A DNA stretch of 64,000 bases, taken from assembly GCA_023429995.1 (NCBI GenBank), contig JAEZCE010000061.1, positions 22,246 to 86,245 on the forward strand, read 5' to 3'. The first letter of the stretch is position 1. Each line of letters opens with the position of its first letter. Made by a program: the position numbers and the translations under genes. The notes under the pieces are model-generated. The model did not search any database, had not been told where the DNA came from, and saw only the letters and a list, made by a program, of their open reading frames with translations. Below are positions 44,478 through 54,035 of the stretch, piece after piece. The DNA comes from Bacillota bacterium. GTDB taxonomy: Bacteria; Bacillota; UBA4882; UBA8346.

Positions 44478-47400
44478 TTATTTCTCCACCGTTATGCCGC
44501 CACCGGAGTTGATGCTGAACACTTCCGGGGCATACATGCATTCAGCCTTGATCTGGGGTAATGTAAAGGTACCGCATGTTACAACCCGGAGGGCATAATA
44601 AAAGGTTTGCGTACCGGCTTCATCGAAATCTGCAAATAGAATCAGACGGTCATCCCGGATATCCATATAAGTTGGAGTGAAGGTATCCTTATCAAGCCAG
44701 TCGATTTTAGCGCTTGATGCCAATCTGGGATTTTCGATTTCCAGTCCTGCAGGAAGCAAATCGACAATCGCCACGTTATTGGTATCGTTCTCAGCGGTTT
44801 TTACTGAGATTTTGGCAATGATCAGCTCTCCCTGTTTCAAATGTTTCAAATCGACCTTCCCGCCATAATGATCAAAGAACTCTCGCCTTACAGTGATTCC
44901 ACTACTGGCATCGGCTACCGGTTGAAGCGAAACACCACTGGATTCGGCATAATAATAGCAGGCGCCGGTTCCGGTGATTTTTACACCGATTTTACCCTTA
45001 GCGAGGCTGGAGCCGGAGATTCTTTTTAAGGAGTGACTGTCAAATGAATTTGTTTTTTGATTATTAAGGTAAACTTCCCCGGTATAATTGGGACTTTCAC
45101 TATTTTTTAAAATTTTCCCCAATGCCATAAAGGCCATTGCATTTTCTTGGGTGGTGCTCCAACGGTTAATCTCTAATCCACTCATAAGATGGTCGATTAA
45201 GCGTGGTACTGCCGGATTGTGGGGGTCAATATCGGCCATTAAAGCTAAAATAATCGCTGCATTCCGTACTGAAGAATTCAAATTGCCGCTTTTCTCGCGT
45301 TTGAAGTTGGAGAAAGAAATCGTAGTTGGATTTAAGCCAAAGGCCGTCCTTTTATCACCGCTGTAAAAATAGGCTGCTCCCAGCATAACCCGGGCGTCGG
45401 CGGAAAGATCACCAACCCTTTGATTTTTAATATAAGCCATACTGCTTATTTGGGGTTTGCCGGCAAGGCTCAGTACATAAAGGGCATAAACCCGTTTTTG
45501 AAGATCCCATGATTTATCGGAACGCCTTTTAGCCAGTTGCCATAAGAAATTTAGCATTTGGTTGTAGGCTCGGTCGGAAACGATATGGCCCGATTTTCTG
45601 GCTTCAACCAAGAAATGAGCCGCATAAACAGAGCCCCATTCGTAACTGCCGTCCGTGCCGGGCCAAAAACTAAAACTGCCATCACGCAGTTGCATGGATT
45701 CGATTTTTTCGATGCCCTCAACCAAAAATTGCTTGCCTCGATTACCCGTAAAAAGACTCGGTTCAGCGGCACGGGCCAGATCTTCAAAATAAAGAAGCGG
45801 GAATAACTTGGAAGTGGTCTGCTCCAAACAACCGTATGGATATCCCAGCAAATATTTGAGGCTCCCGGCAAAACGGATGGCCGGTATGGGGCTAAGACAA
45901 AGAGTATACTCCCCGGTTCCGGAAAGCCATTCATTTTTCAAATCCAGATTTAATGGGTTAGCTGCATTAAAAGATCCGCCATGGATTTTAGAGGTCACTG
46001 TCTGCGGCGGCCGGATCGTTAGGTCGGTATTTTCGGTTACCTGGGCGTCGTTTCCTTTAGCCTGTAATGAAAAATGGCAAGCCCCGGTGGCATTTTTAGC
46101 AACAACGGCAAAATGAACGGTCCGTTCTTCTTTATCAGGAATGGTACAAGACTTTTGGTCATAACCGTCAATTTGCACAGGCCCATCTTCATCCAATTTG
46201 ATTTCAAAAACGTCGTTTCGCCCGGTGCCATTGAAAAGAGTAACCGGGATTACGGCCCGATCGCCGGGTGCTAAGAATCGCGGGTATGTTGATGTAAGGA
46301 CTATCGGATCACGAACCACTACTTTCTTGGTGGCGGAGCCATAACTGGGACCCGCTGCGGCAACCGCCATCAAACGGAGAGTGCCGTTAAATTGAGGGAT
46401 TGAAAGTTTAACTGTGGTTTTTCCCGAACTGTCCAGTTTAACCAAACCCGACCAGAGTGAAACCGGAGTGACCCTGCGGAGGGAAACCGGATTCAGGTTC
46501 CGGCGGCGGACCCCTTCAAGGTTTTCATCTCCCGATGGCGCGTTGGGTGAGGTTACTCCCTCCAACTCGGGTAAGAGCATGCCGTAAAGATCGTATGTTT
46601 CTAAGCCGAGGGAACGCTTTCCATAGAAAAATCCCATTGGATCGGGAGTTTCGAAATCGGTTAACTGGCAAATACCTTCATCAACCGCAGCTAATGTTAA
46701 AAAAGTCTGACCGCTTTGGCCCGGTGCGGATACTTGCACTTCCAGGTCGCGGTTTGGGCGAATTTCAGCGGGCGCGGTAATCGCAAGGTCGATTCGGTTC
46801 GAACTCGTATCAATCATCAGGGGGATGGTTCCAAAGGCCCTTGTAGGGGCTCGTTTCTCCAGCTTTTTGGTGGTCCGGATTAAATGCACTGAAACATAAA
46901 CATTGGGTTTATATTCGGCTTTGATAGGAATGGCGATCATTCCGGTATTTTCTTTTAGATCGATAACCTTGGTATCGTAAACTTTTTCCCGTTCAACGGT
47001 CACCAAGACCCGGCCCGCAAAAGGCGCTTTAATTTGTACGTTAGCAGTTTCACCCGGTCTAAAAATATTTTTTTCCAGGCCCAGCTGGATGCGATCCGGG
47101 TGATCCATCGCCCAAGGCGAATAACCCCAGCCGGAAACATAAAATTCACAGACGCTGCGGGCACAGTTGCCGGTTCCAGAGAAAACTATTTTGTAACAGC
47201 CATAATTTGAGGCTTTATAACTATAGCTGCCTTCCCCGCTTGTGAGTCTAATGGTGTCTCTGGCAATCCGGGTCTCCTGGCGTTCGGAATGGTATGTATA
47301 GTTGCCGCGGCTATCCCGGCGGTAAATTGAATTCCAGGTTACTGCGTAAACTTCAGCTTGAACCGTAGAACTCTGAACAGCATTGCCGTTTGGCGCCACC

Positions 47401-49871
47401 ATTGCCAGTTGAATGGGATAAGTTTCACCGGTTTTAACCCCTGAATTACCATTGGTTTTATATCCGATATAAGTGTCATAAGGGTGATATTCTACGGCCT
47501 TATAATTACTGACGGAGCGACCGCCTTCTTCGGTAACTGTGGCTTGGAAAATAGCCCGGATGAATCCCGGCGGGGTTATGTTATTGGGAAAATCGTAACT
47601 AAAGTTGATTTGACCGTTGGAATTTAATTCTCCTTGTCCGACTGGTTGCTCAAATACTTTGAATTCACGGTCGGAATCACCGAATTGGTAAGAACGGTAA
47701 TTGTTTGGGCTAAAAGGTACGGCTTCCATGTGGATACTAAGACCGACCCGGCGCCCTGCGGCCGGCGGCCCGAACAAGTTCATTCCCCGGATGTTGATAG
47801 CGGCTTTATCGCCGGAGAGATAACGCCCTTTATCCAGAGTTGTTTCTACTTTGATGCGATCCGGCATAAAATCTTCCACATTAAAAGCGGTATTGCCTAT
47901 AGACTCTCCACCTGCTTTTAGAAAGGCGGTATACTTGCCGGTACGGGCGTAATCGGGAATGTTCACCTGGAACTGGCAGATACCGTTATCTTGGCTATTA
48001 GCGCTATATTCCCGGAAAATGGAGCCATCGGGAGCCATAATTTTTAAAAGCACCGGAAACTCCGGAGGTATGCGACTGCCTGCGCCGCGAATGATCGTGG
48101 CCAAATGGGCGGTTTCCCCAGGCCGGAAGACTCCACGGTCGGTATAGAGGAAGGCTTCGTAACCATCGGTTACCGGGGGACGCCCCTCCACCGGAAAATC
48201 GGTTTTATCCACCAGTCCGTCTTCCAAGCGGAGGAAGGACAGATCGTCGCCTTGTTCGGCAATGATCATATAAGAACGGAAATCCTGCAATTGTTGCCTT
48301 AGGTTGCTTAAAACCAACATTCCTTGATTGTCAGTGACCCCACTGGCAATTTCTTGATTGTTATAGCTGATTAAACTGACTTTAACCCCGGTTTTTGGCG
48401 CCAAGTCATCCAAAGAATTAATCCAGACGATTAAATCATCTTGGCCCAGTTTGGCTAAAATGCCCAAATCAGTGACAATGGCTACTTTTGCAGCACTACG
48501 CCAGCGGTTTTCCGGATCATAAGCCGTGACTTGGAAAACGCCTTTTCTTTTGTCATTGAGATATTGGCCTAAATTGATCGGAGTAGTGGTAACCGCATTG
48601 GTTTCATTGGCAATGGTGAGGGATTGAGTTTTGACCCGCCGGCCGAATCGTTCCAAATCTTCGGAGTAACAATATCCTTCATCATTGAGACTGCTCAGGA
48701 AGGAGGCAAGATTATTCGGAAATATTTTGGCGATTTCCACATCGATTTTGGAAATGTTTACAGACTCCAGACCCAGATTCATATTTCCCCGGTTGGAAAG
48801 GTAACGGCCGGGCGCATTAAAATTAATGCTGGGCTCCAGATCAGGAAAAGTGACTTCATCCTCATAGGGATTAACCAGAGGATTTCCGTTTAAAGAGGGT
48901 AATCCTTTGGCTATTGTCACCTTGTATGTCTCACCAGGTTGTATCTTTTCCCCGGATAAGGAAATCGTTTCGCCGTTGACGTAAATCCTCAACTTGGCCT
49001 TGGGTTTAATGGTTATAAAATTGTCGACGGTATCGGGATCAACCGGCTCTGAACAGCGGATATTGATAACATTGACGCCTTCGTCGGATTCGGCATTGAT
49101 GTCATTGATGGTTAAAGCGCGTTTTTCCTGAAAATTGGCACTCTTGACAAAACGTTCTTTTAAACCGATGGTAGCCCCGCTACACAGGAAACCCTGAGGA
49201 AGGCTGAGTTCGATCTTGCGAGCGCTTTGGCTGCGGGTTAGCAATTCACTGGTAATAAAAGCATCCCGGCCGCCATTTTCCAGATTAACGTTGAATTTAA
49301 TGGGCGCCTTTTTATCTATGAACATCAAACCTAAGCTGCGCTGCAAATTGTCAGCCTGGATCGGGTAATTAAAACTAATCCGGGCTTGAAAAAAAATGCC
49401 CCTTTTCCTGTCGGGATTATAGGCAAAGCTTAAATTGGAATCGGTGACCCGAAAGCGTTCGGTAGTAAATTTGAATTTCAAATCACCGGTTAACTTTTTT
49501 TTGAGTTCTTCTAAAAAATCGGATTTAAACTCAACTGTATAGGCGGTTGAAGGCTGCAAAGCGACTTCCGGTAAGAAACGGAGTTTCCGGGGAGAGTCCC
49601 AACGGATTTTACCGGGTACTGCCGGGCGAAACCGGATACGGTTATTGCTCATTACTTTACCGATTCGTTTTTTAGGAACGATATCTGCGGAAAAAGTAAA
49701 AAAAAAGTTGGATTTGGGGGCAACTTCACCACTGGGTTGCATCTTGGTAATACGCACAGTATTGTCGGCATATCCGGTAAATGTTGCTATGGATAAGAAG
49801 ATGGTAAAAAAACAAATCAGGAATAGGACTTTTATCCAATAAGCAGTCGGAAAGGTTTTATTTGTAGCCAT
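44478..49871 (-). CDS. Alpha-2-macroglobulin family protein with thioester (YfhM type)
   Basis: A 1797-residue secreted protein. A signal peptide (about 12-36) is followed by Ig-like MG domains, the bait-like region and the A2M domain (VSLWSGLVKLDSSGKTTVKLSIP). The thioester motif YGCLEQTTSK is intact, Cys near 1348, so it can covalently trap attacking proteases. A terpenoid-cyclase-like helical domain and receptor-like end follow. The family is found mainly in diderms, often as a lipoprotein with PbpC, to guard the wall after envelope damage. Here no lipobox cysteine follows the signal peptide (FTGYADNTV), so it may be soluble or held otherwise. It precedes pbpC on the same strand. Confidence 0.93.
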   Translation of the reverse strand: MATNKTFPTAYWIKVLFLICFFTIFLSIATFTGYADNTVRITKMQPSGEVAPKSNFFFTFSADIVPKKRIGKVMSNNRIRFRPAVPGKIRWDSPRKLRFLPEVALQPSTAYTVEFKSDFLEELKKKLTGDLKFKFTTERFRVTDSNLSFAYNPDRKRGIFFQARISFNYPIQADNLQRSLGLMFIDKKAPIKFNVNLENGGRDAFITSELLTRSQSARKIELSLPQGFLCSGATIGLKERFVKSANFQEKRALTINDINAESDEGVNVINIRCSEPVDPDTVDNFITIKPKAKLRIYVNGETISLSGEKIQPGETYKVTIAKGLPSLNGNPLVNPYEDEVTFPDLEPSINFNAPGRYLSNRGNMNLGLESVNISKIDVEIAKIFPNNLASFLSSLNDEGYCYSEDLERFGRRVKTQSLTIANETNAVTTTPINLGQYLNDKRKGVFQVTAYDPENRWRSAAKVAIVTDLGILAKLGQDDLIVWINSLDDLAPKTGVKVSLISYNNQEIASGVTDNQGMLVLSNLRQQLQDFRSYMIIAEQGDDLSFLRLEDGLVDKTDFPVEGRPPVTDGYEAFLYTDRGVFRPGETAHLATIIRGAGSRIPPEFPVLLKIMAPDGSIFREYSANSQDNGICQFQVNIPDYARTGKYTAFLKAGGESIGNTAFNVEDFMPDRIKVETTLDKGRYLSGDKAAINIRGMNLFGPPAAGRRVGLSIHMEAVPFSPNNYRSYQFGDSDREFKVFEQPVGQGELNSNGQINFSYDFPNNITPPGFIRAIFQATVTEEGGRSVSNYKAVEYHPYDTYIGYKTNGNSGVKTGETYPIQLAMVAPNGNAVQSSTVQAEVYAVTWNSIYRRDSRGNYTYHSERQETRIARDTIRLTSGEGSYSYKASNYGCYKIVFSGTGNCARSVCEFYVSGWGYSPWAMDHPDRIQLGLEKNIFRPGETANVQIKAPFAGRVLVTVEREKVYDTKVIDLKENTGMIAIPIKAEYKPNVYVSVHLIRTTKKLEKRAPTRAFGTIPLMIDTSSNRIDLAITAPAEIRPNRDLEVQVSAPGQSGQTFLTLAAVDEGICQLTDFETPDPMGFFYGKRSLGLETYDLYGMLLPELEGVTSPNAPSGDENLEGVRRRNLNPVSLRRVTPVSLWSGLVKLDSSGKTTVKLSIPQFNGTLRLMAVAAAGPSYGSATKKVVVRDPIVLTSTYPRFLAPGDRAVIPVTLFNGTGRNDVFEIKLDEDGPVQIDGYDQKSCTIPDKEERTVHFAVVAKNATGACHFSLQAKGNDAQVTENTDLTIRPPQTVTSKIHGGSFNAANPLNLDLKNEWLSGTGEYTLCLSPIPAIRFAGSLKYLLGYPYGCLEQTTSKLFPLLYFEDLARAAEPSLFTGNRGKQFLVEGIEKIESMQLRDGSFSFWPGTDGSYEWGSVYAAHFLVEARKSGHIVSDRAYNQMLNFLWQLAKRRSDKSWDLQKRVYALYVLSLAGKPQISSMAYIKNQRVGDLSADARVMLGAAYFYSGDKRTAFGLNPTTISFSNFKREKSGNLNSSVRNAAIILALMADIDPHNPAVPRLIDHLMSGLEINRWSTTQENAMAFMALGKILKNSESPNYTGEVYLNNQKTNSFDSHSLKRISGSSLAKGKIGVKITGTGACYYYAESSGVSLQPVADASSGITVRREFFDHYGGKVDLKHLKQGELIIAKISVKTAENDTNNVAIVDLLPAGLEIENPRLASSAKIDWLDKDTFTPTYMDIRDDRLILFADFDEAGTQTFYYALRVVTCGTFTLPQIKAECMYAPEVFSINSGGGITVEK

Positions 49872-50091
49872 CGAGAATCCAACCTTTCTATGAATTTTAT
49901 GAATTTCTGGTATATTAATTCGTTACCAGGAATTATTTCCCTTCTATGCAAAATATTTATGGGCTATGAATCGAAAGAAATATCATATCTTAATACATAA
50001 GGTTGATGGGGGAGATGGTTGGAGGCAGACTTGGGCTATTTCTTTGAGGAATATCCGGTATCTTGGGGTAATTTCCAAATCATGAAGACGA

Positions 50092-50985
50092 TCATCGATT
50101 AACTCCGGAAGGAGGATATCCTTTTACTTTTTTGAAAGCCCGGTTAAAAGTACGGACACTGTTAAAGCCGCATTCAAAAGAGATGTCCACGATTGATTTT
50201 TGACCCTCTCCAATCAGTTGCTCGGCTTTGGTTATCCGGATCTTTGTAAGGTAATCTTTATAATTCATCCCGGTGAATCTGGCAAACAGACGGGAAAAAT
50301 AATAAGGGCTCAAATTGGATTTGGCGGCAATCTCTTGTAGGCCAATATCATTCATATAATTATTTTCCAAAAAGCCGATGGCAAATTGAATTTTTTGGAT
50401 ATCCGGCCCTCTGCGATCTTTCTTTTTTGGATTGAGGGTACATGTTGGGAAATGCCGAAGCAGGAGGGAGCAAAGTTTGAAAATTTCTCCCTTGACAATG
50501 AGATCGTAATAAGGGAGTCTAGGGTCCAAAGGTTGCGGACAGGTTATGATTAAGCCGCCTTCTTTGGGATAGGAAAAAGGTTTAGCCTCATTCAGTTCTT
50601 TCGAGATGTTCTTGAAAATTTCCCAAAAGGTTTTTTGGGTGGCCCCATCCAGGTCCAAAAGAGATAAAAAAGGCGGATTAAAATAGAGATTCTCCGGCCA
50701 CCCGCCGGCTGCCCCGATAATTTCCGGACGAAAAATAACCACAATTATGGTGGAATGCAACCCGTGGCTATCGTAATAATGAATGTCGGTGCTGCCGATA
50801 ACCGCCATTTCCCCTTGGTTTAATAATTTGGATTGCTGATTGACGCCGATCCGGATAGAGCCTTCGCACACCAATGCGATTTCCACATCGATATGGGAAT
50901 GGGCAATAAAATCATTGTCCTGGGTGAAAAAGGCGCATACCGGAAAATCAGATGGATAATTTCTGGTTTCGAGAAAAATGTTCAT
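50092..50985 (-). CDS. AraC family transcriptional regulator
   Basis: A 297-residue regulator. The N-terminal half is a cupin-type sensor (HSHIDVEIALVCEGSIRIGVN, LNQGEMAVIGSTDIHYY). The C-terminal 100 residues hold two helix-turn-helix units: LQEIAAKSNLSPYYFSRLFARFTG and IVDISFECGFNSVRTFNRAFKKVKGYPP, the second being the AraC signature. The ligand is unknown, and sensors of this type often respond to sugars. No clear ribosome site before the ATG. No obvious target operon adjoins it. Confidence 0.92.
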   Translation of the reverse strand: MNIFLETRNYPSDFPVCAFFTQDNDFIAHSHIDVEIALVCEGSIRIGVNQQSKLLNQGEMAVIGSTDIHYYDSHGLHSTIIVVIFRPEIIGAAGGWPENLYFNPPFLSLLDLDGATQKTFWEIFKNISKELNEAKPFSYPKEGGLIITCPQPLDPRLPYYDLIVKGEIFKLCSLLLRHFPTCTLNPKKKDRRGPDIQKIQFAIGFLENNYMNDIGLQEIAAKSNLSPYYFSRLFARFTGMNYKDYLTKIRITKAEQLIGEGQKSIVDISFECGFNSVRTFNRAFKKVKGYPPSGVNR

Positions 50986-51198
50986 TGTTTTTTAGCGAAA
51001 CGGGTGTTATTCAGTTTAAACTCGGGTATTTTTAAAAAACCGGAGTTTTATTGAAAGTTTCAGTATCGATAAAAGGCAAAAACTGTCTGTTTAAACAATG
51101 AAATTGGCCAGAAGATTTTAGGTTCCCATAGTACAATAGCAATAGCAATTAAAAATGAAATAAGGGAAGATCTCCAGAGAATCTAAGGAGGGTGCGGA

Positions 51199-51486
51199 AT
51201 GGCCAAAATCATTTGTTACGATTTTCATCATTGCCGGGGTGAAAACTATCTACAATTGGATCAATCCATCCAAAAAAAATATCCCAGCTGTTGCAAAATA
51301 ACCGAAAACTGCTGGCTTGTCAGCACGCTTGACAATCCCATTCAAATCAAGGAAAAACTAAGCGCCCTGGTTGATGATAAGGATAAACTTTTTGTCGGGA
51401 TGCTTATTCCGGGGTTTTACAATGCTTCATGGACCCGGACGCTATCCGATAACCAAAGGGTAAATAAGTTGCTCGACTGTTATTAA
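51199..51486 (+). CDS. SinR/Cas2-like small ferredoxin-fold protein
   Basis: A 95-residue protein with ATG after an ideal AAGGAGG. The layout, strand IICYDFH, helix with QSIQKKY, strand CWLVST, helix IQIKEKLSALVDDKDKLFVGML, matches the small ferredoxin-fold family annotated as SinR-like, which resembles Cas2 of CRISPR systems in length and fold (also VapD). No CRISPR array, cas1 or toxin partner is nearby, so a CRISPR role is not supported. It could be a stand-alone nuclease or regulator. Confidence 0.6.
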   Translation: MAKIICYDFHHCRGENYLQLDQSIQKKYPSCCKITENCWLVSTLDNPIQIKEKLSALVDDKDKLFVGMLIPGFYNASWTRTLSDNQRVNKLLDCY

Positions 51487-51666
51487 GTACAAATCTTCGT
51501 TTCGACTTATTCATGAGCCATCTGCTTTAACTTTGCTTTTCCATATCCCAATATTATTGCTCAATATTTAAGGTTCGAATGGAGTGTTTTCCATTTATTT
51601 ACGTTTTTTACTTTTTTATTATATATCGATTTCTCACCAAGCGTCAATAACTTTTCAATTGCCAAA

Positions 51667-51774
51667 AGAGGCTGTTGCAAAAGTGAGATATACTAGATTT
51701 AACGTCAATTAAAGAAGAGACATCCATATCGTAGTAAATCTCTATTCGGTAAGTTCTCTTATGCGCCAGCCTCT
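51667..51774. repeat. Long palindromic element downstream of dapL
   Basis: AGAGGCTG (51667-51674) and CAGCCTCT (51767-51774) form perfect outer arms, with short inner pairings (AGATTTA with TAAATCT). It sits next to the dapL stop and probably terminates it; it shares the GGCTGT-like ends of other elements here. Confidence 0.55.
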
Positions 51775-51783
51775 GTACCCGGA

Positions 51784-53016
51784 TTAAAATTTTAATCGGT
51801 TGATTCTTTCCATTGCTTTTTCGGTGTTTTCCCGGCTTCCAAAGGAGGTCAGGCGGAAATATCCCTCTCCGCTAGGCCCGAATCCCGCCCCCGGAGTCCC
51901 CACGACCTGGATTTGATTTAATAATAAGTCGAAAAATTCCCATGAATTTAAGGTGTCCGGAGTTTTTAACCAGATATAGGGGGCATTGATGCCGCCATAG
52001 ACTGTAAAACCGATTTTTTGCAACCCTTCCCGGATAATCCGGGCATTGGTCATATAATAATGAATGGTTTCTTGAATTTGTTTCTGCCCCTCCTGAGTAT
52101 ATACAGCCCCGGCAGCCGCCTGAACCGGATAAGAGACGCCATTGAACTTGGTGGTTTGTCTCCGTAACCAGAAACGGTTTAAGTCGTGGGGCTTGCCTTC
52201 GGAATCGTAAGCCATGACGGATTTGGGCACAACCGTGAAGGCGCAACGGGTGCCGGTAAAACCGGCGGTTTTGGAAAAACTGCGGAATTCAACGGCCACA
52301 TCTTTGGCCCCTTCAATTTCGTAAATGCTGTGAGGGATATCCGGTTCCTGAATATAAGCTTCATATGCGGCGTCATAGAGGATAATGGCTTTGTTTTGGC
52401 GGGCATACTCAACCCAGGGTTTGAGTTCTTCCTTGGTCAGGGTCATTCCCGTGGGATTGTTGGGAAAACAAAGATAAATCAAATCAACCTTTTCCTTGGG
52501 CAAATCCGGCTTTAAACCATTGGCGGAAGTGCAAGGGAGATAAACAATTTTCTCATAACGCCCGTCTTTATTTAACTTGCCGGCCCGGCCGGCCATAACG
52601 TTGCTGTCGACATAGACCGGGTAAACCGGATCGGTTACCGCTATAATATTATCAAGGCCGAATAATTCCTGGATATTGCCGGTATCGCATTTAGCGCCGT
52701 CGCTGATGAAAATTTCGTCTTCACTTAACTCAATGCCGCGAGGACGGTAATCTTTTTCAATGATTTTTTGACTTAAGAATGCATAGCCCTGTTCCGGACC
52801 ATAGCCCCGGAAAGTGCTTGCCTGTCCCATCTCGGCTACGGCTTTTTGAAATCCGTCAACCACGGCTGGAACAAGCGGCCGGGTCACATCGCCGATACCA
52901 AGCCTGATAATATCCGCCTCAGGATGCTCATCCTTGTATTTGTTGATCCGGCGGGCTATTTCCGAGAAAAGATAGCTGCCGGGCAATTGCAAGTAGTTTT
53001 CATTGATTCTGGCCAT
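51784..53016 (-). CDS. dapL: LL-diaminopimelate aminotransferase
   Basis: A full-length fold-type I PLP aminotransferase of 410 residues that converts tetrahydrodipicolinate and glutamate directly to LL-diaminopimelate for lysine and peptidoglycan. It opens MARINENYLQLPGSYLFSEI, the DapL signature, and contains FISDGAKCDTGN, YLCFPNNPTGM, ILYDAAYEAYI and SFSKTAGFTGTR with the PLP-binding Lys near 250. The presence of DapL suggests the host uses the aminotransferase route rather than the succinylase or acetylase routes. The start ATG follows AAGGGAT. It is single, followed by the 51667 hairpin. Confidence 0.96.
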   Translation of the reverse strand: MARINENYLQLPGSYLFSEIARRINKYKDEHPEADIIRLGIGDVTRPLVPAVVDGFQKAVAEMGQASTFRGYGPEQGYAFLSQKIIEKDYRPRGIELSEDEIFISDGAKCDTGNIQELFGLDNIIAVTDPVYPVYVDSNVMAGRAGKLNKDGRYEKIVYLPCTSANGLKPDLPKEKVDLIYLCFPNNPTGMTLTKEELKPWVEYARQNKAIILYDAAYEAYIQEPDIPHSIYEIEGAKDVAVEFRSFSKTAGFTGTRCAFTVVPKSVMAYDSEGKPHDLNRFWLRRQTTKFNGVSYPVQAAAGAVYTQEGQKQIQETIHYYMTNARIIREGLQKIGFTVYGGINAPYIWLKTPDTLNSWEFFDLLLNQIQVVGTPGAGFGPSGEGYFRLTSFGSRENTEKAMERINRLKF

Positions 53017-53546
53017 TCCAAATCATCCCTTCATCGTTTTCAATAGTTTGGGCTAAAAATTCGTGATTGAAACGGTTAAACCCTCTTCTAAAAAAAAATT
53101 GCCGTTGGTTATTTCATATTTTTTACCCCTCATCGCCCTCATCCCCCTCATGCCTTCCACGAAGATTGCCAGTGAATTTGAAGATTTAAGCTGCTGGAGT
53201 CCAAATTATTCAATCCATGATGAACCCGGAGAAACCGGCTTGGATGAGGGCGATGAGGGGCATGAGGGTGTTGAAATGAAAAAGTTTTTTTAATATACCT
53301 AGCCCCATCGTTCCCTATAGATGAGTGAACGCAAACCCAAGTGAAAAGAACTGAAACAGGATTAACATGATTTAATGGATTAACAGGATTTTTTTAAAAT
53401 CCCTATGAATGATCTGTTTTTTGCAGCCCAATTTTTCAGAGAATTTAATTCAATATATACTGACCGTTTTAATTTTTTGGCTTTTCCAAACACCCGGCAT
53501 TTTGAAAATGAATTCTTGAACGAAAGAAATGTTTTTCGGAGGGAGA
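53017..53546. other. Repeat-rich gene-free stretch, left edge of the accessory region
   Basis: About 530 bp. It holds a perfect 19-bp inverted repeat CCCCTCATCGCCCTCATCC (53126-53144) and its complement (53242-53260), an inverted copy (53326-53347) of the 22 bp seen at 37785, and a segment of the AACAGGATT/TTAACAGGATT repeat type (53355-53402). Open frames here include repeats and lack start signals, so I call none. Confidence 0.6.
53126..53260. repeat. 19-bp inverted repeat of GATGAGGG units
   Basis: CCCCTCATCGCCCTCATCC at 53126-53144 is the exact complement of 53242-53260, with a spacer of 97 bp. Both arms are built from the repeated word GATGAGGG, and further copies lie just outside. Confidence 0.7.
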
Positions 53547-53801
53547 TCACCCAAGGGAGAAACGGAAAAAAGGAAGGGAGAAATGAAATCTCCAAAGGGA
53601 GAAATGGAAAAAAGGATTGGAGAAATGAAATCTCCAATGGGAGAAATGGAAAAAAGGTTTGATGAAATGAAATCAGCAAAGGGAGAAACGGAAAAAAGGA
53701 TTGGCGAAATGAAATCTCCAAAGGGAGAAACGGAAAAAAGGAAGGGAGAAATGAAATCATCCAAGGGAGAAATGGAAAAAAGGTTTGGAGAAATGAAATC
53801 A
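53547..53801. repeat. 42-bp purine-rich minisatellite, six units
   Basis: Units begin at 53547, 53589, 53631, 53673, 53715 and 53757, each exactly 42 bp, differing at a few positions. On the plus strand a frame from 53529 reads a 14-residue repeat of the form SPKGExEKRxGEMK ending in a TAA at 53802, and frames on the minus strand are also open. No good ribosome site exists for the plus-strand frame, so I call it a repeat rather than a gene. There is no spacer between units, so it is not a CRISPR array. Confidence 0.8.
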
Positions 53802-54035
53802 TAAATGGTTTGTTTCCAAACGCCTCGCCCAAGGGTGGCCCCACGGTTTAGAACCTGACGGGGATTGGGTTTAGGGGCGATGTGGGGCAGAGGGGGTGTT
53901 GTAGAAAGATATGTATATTTCGTAATAATTGTTTCCGGATTTTTCAATATCATCAGGAATGATATTTTGGGGGACACGGATTGCGGCGGCGAGTTAGTTT
54001 ATTTATGATGCCTATAATGAATGACCCGTATTATG

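Noticed and set aside
45551..48893. Many open frames on both strands inside the macroglobulin gene
   Set aside because: They are shadows of the long real frame, with no start signals of their own.
51199..51486. Part of a CRISPR-Cas system
   Set aside because: The Cas2-like protein is alone, with no array, cas1 or effector gene in the window.
53063..53293. 76-codon open frame on the plus strand
   Set aside because: Its sequence is largely the inverted GATGAGGG repeats, and no ribosome site is present.
53547..53801. CRISPR array
   Set aside because: Units are contiguous 42-bp tandem repeats with no unique spacers, and no cas genes are present.
53380..53977. Long open frames on the minus strand through the 42-bp repeats
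   Set aside because: They are open because a purine-rich repeat lacks stops on the complement; the products are low-complexity Phe/Ser/Pro strings without start signals.
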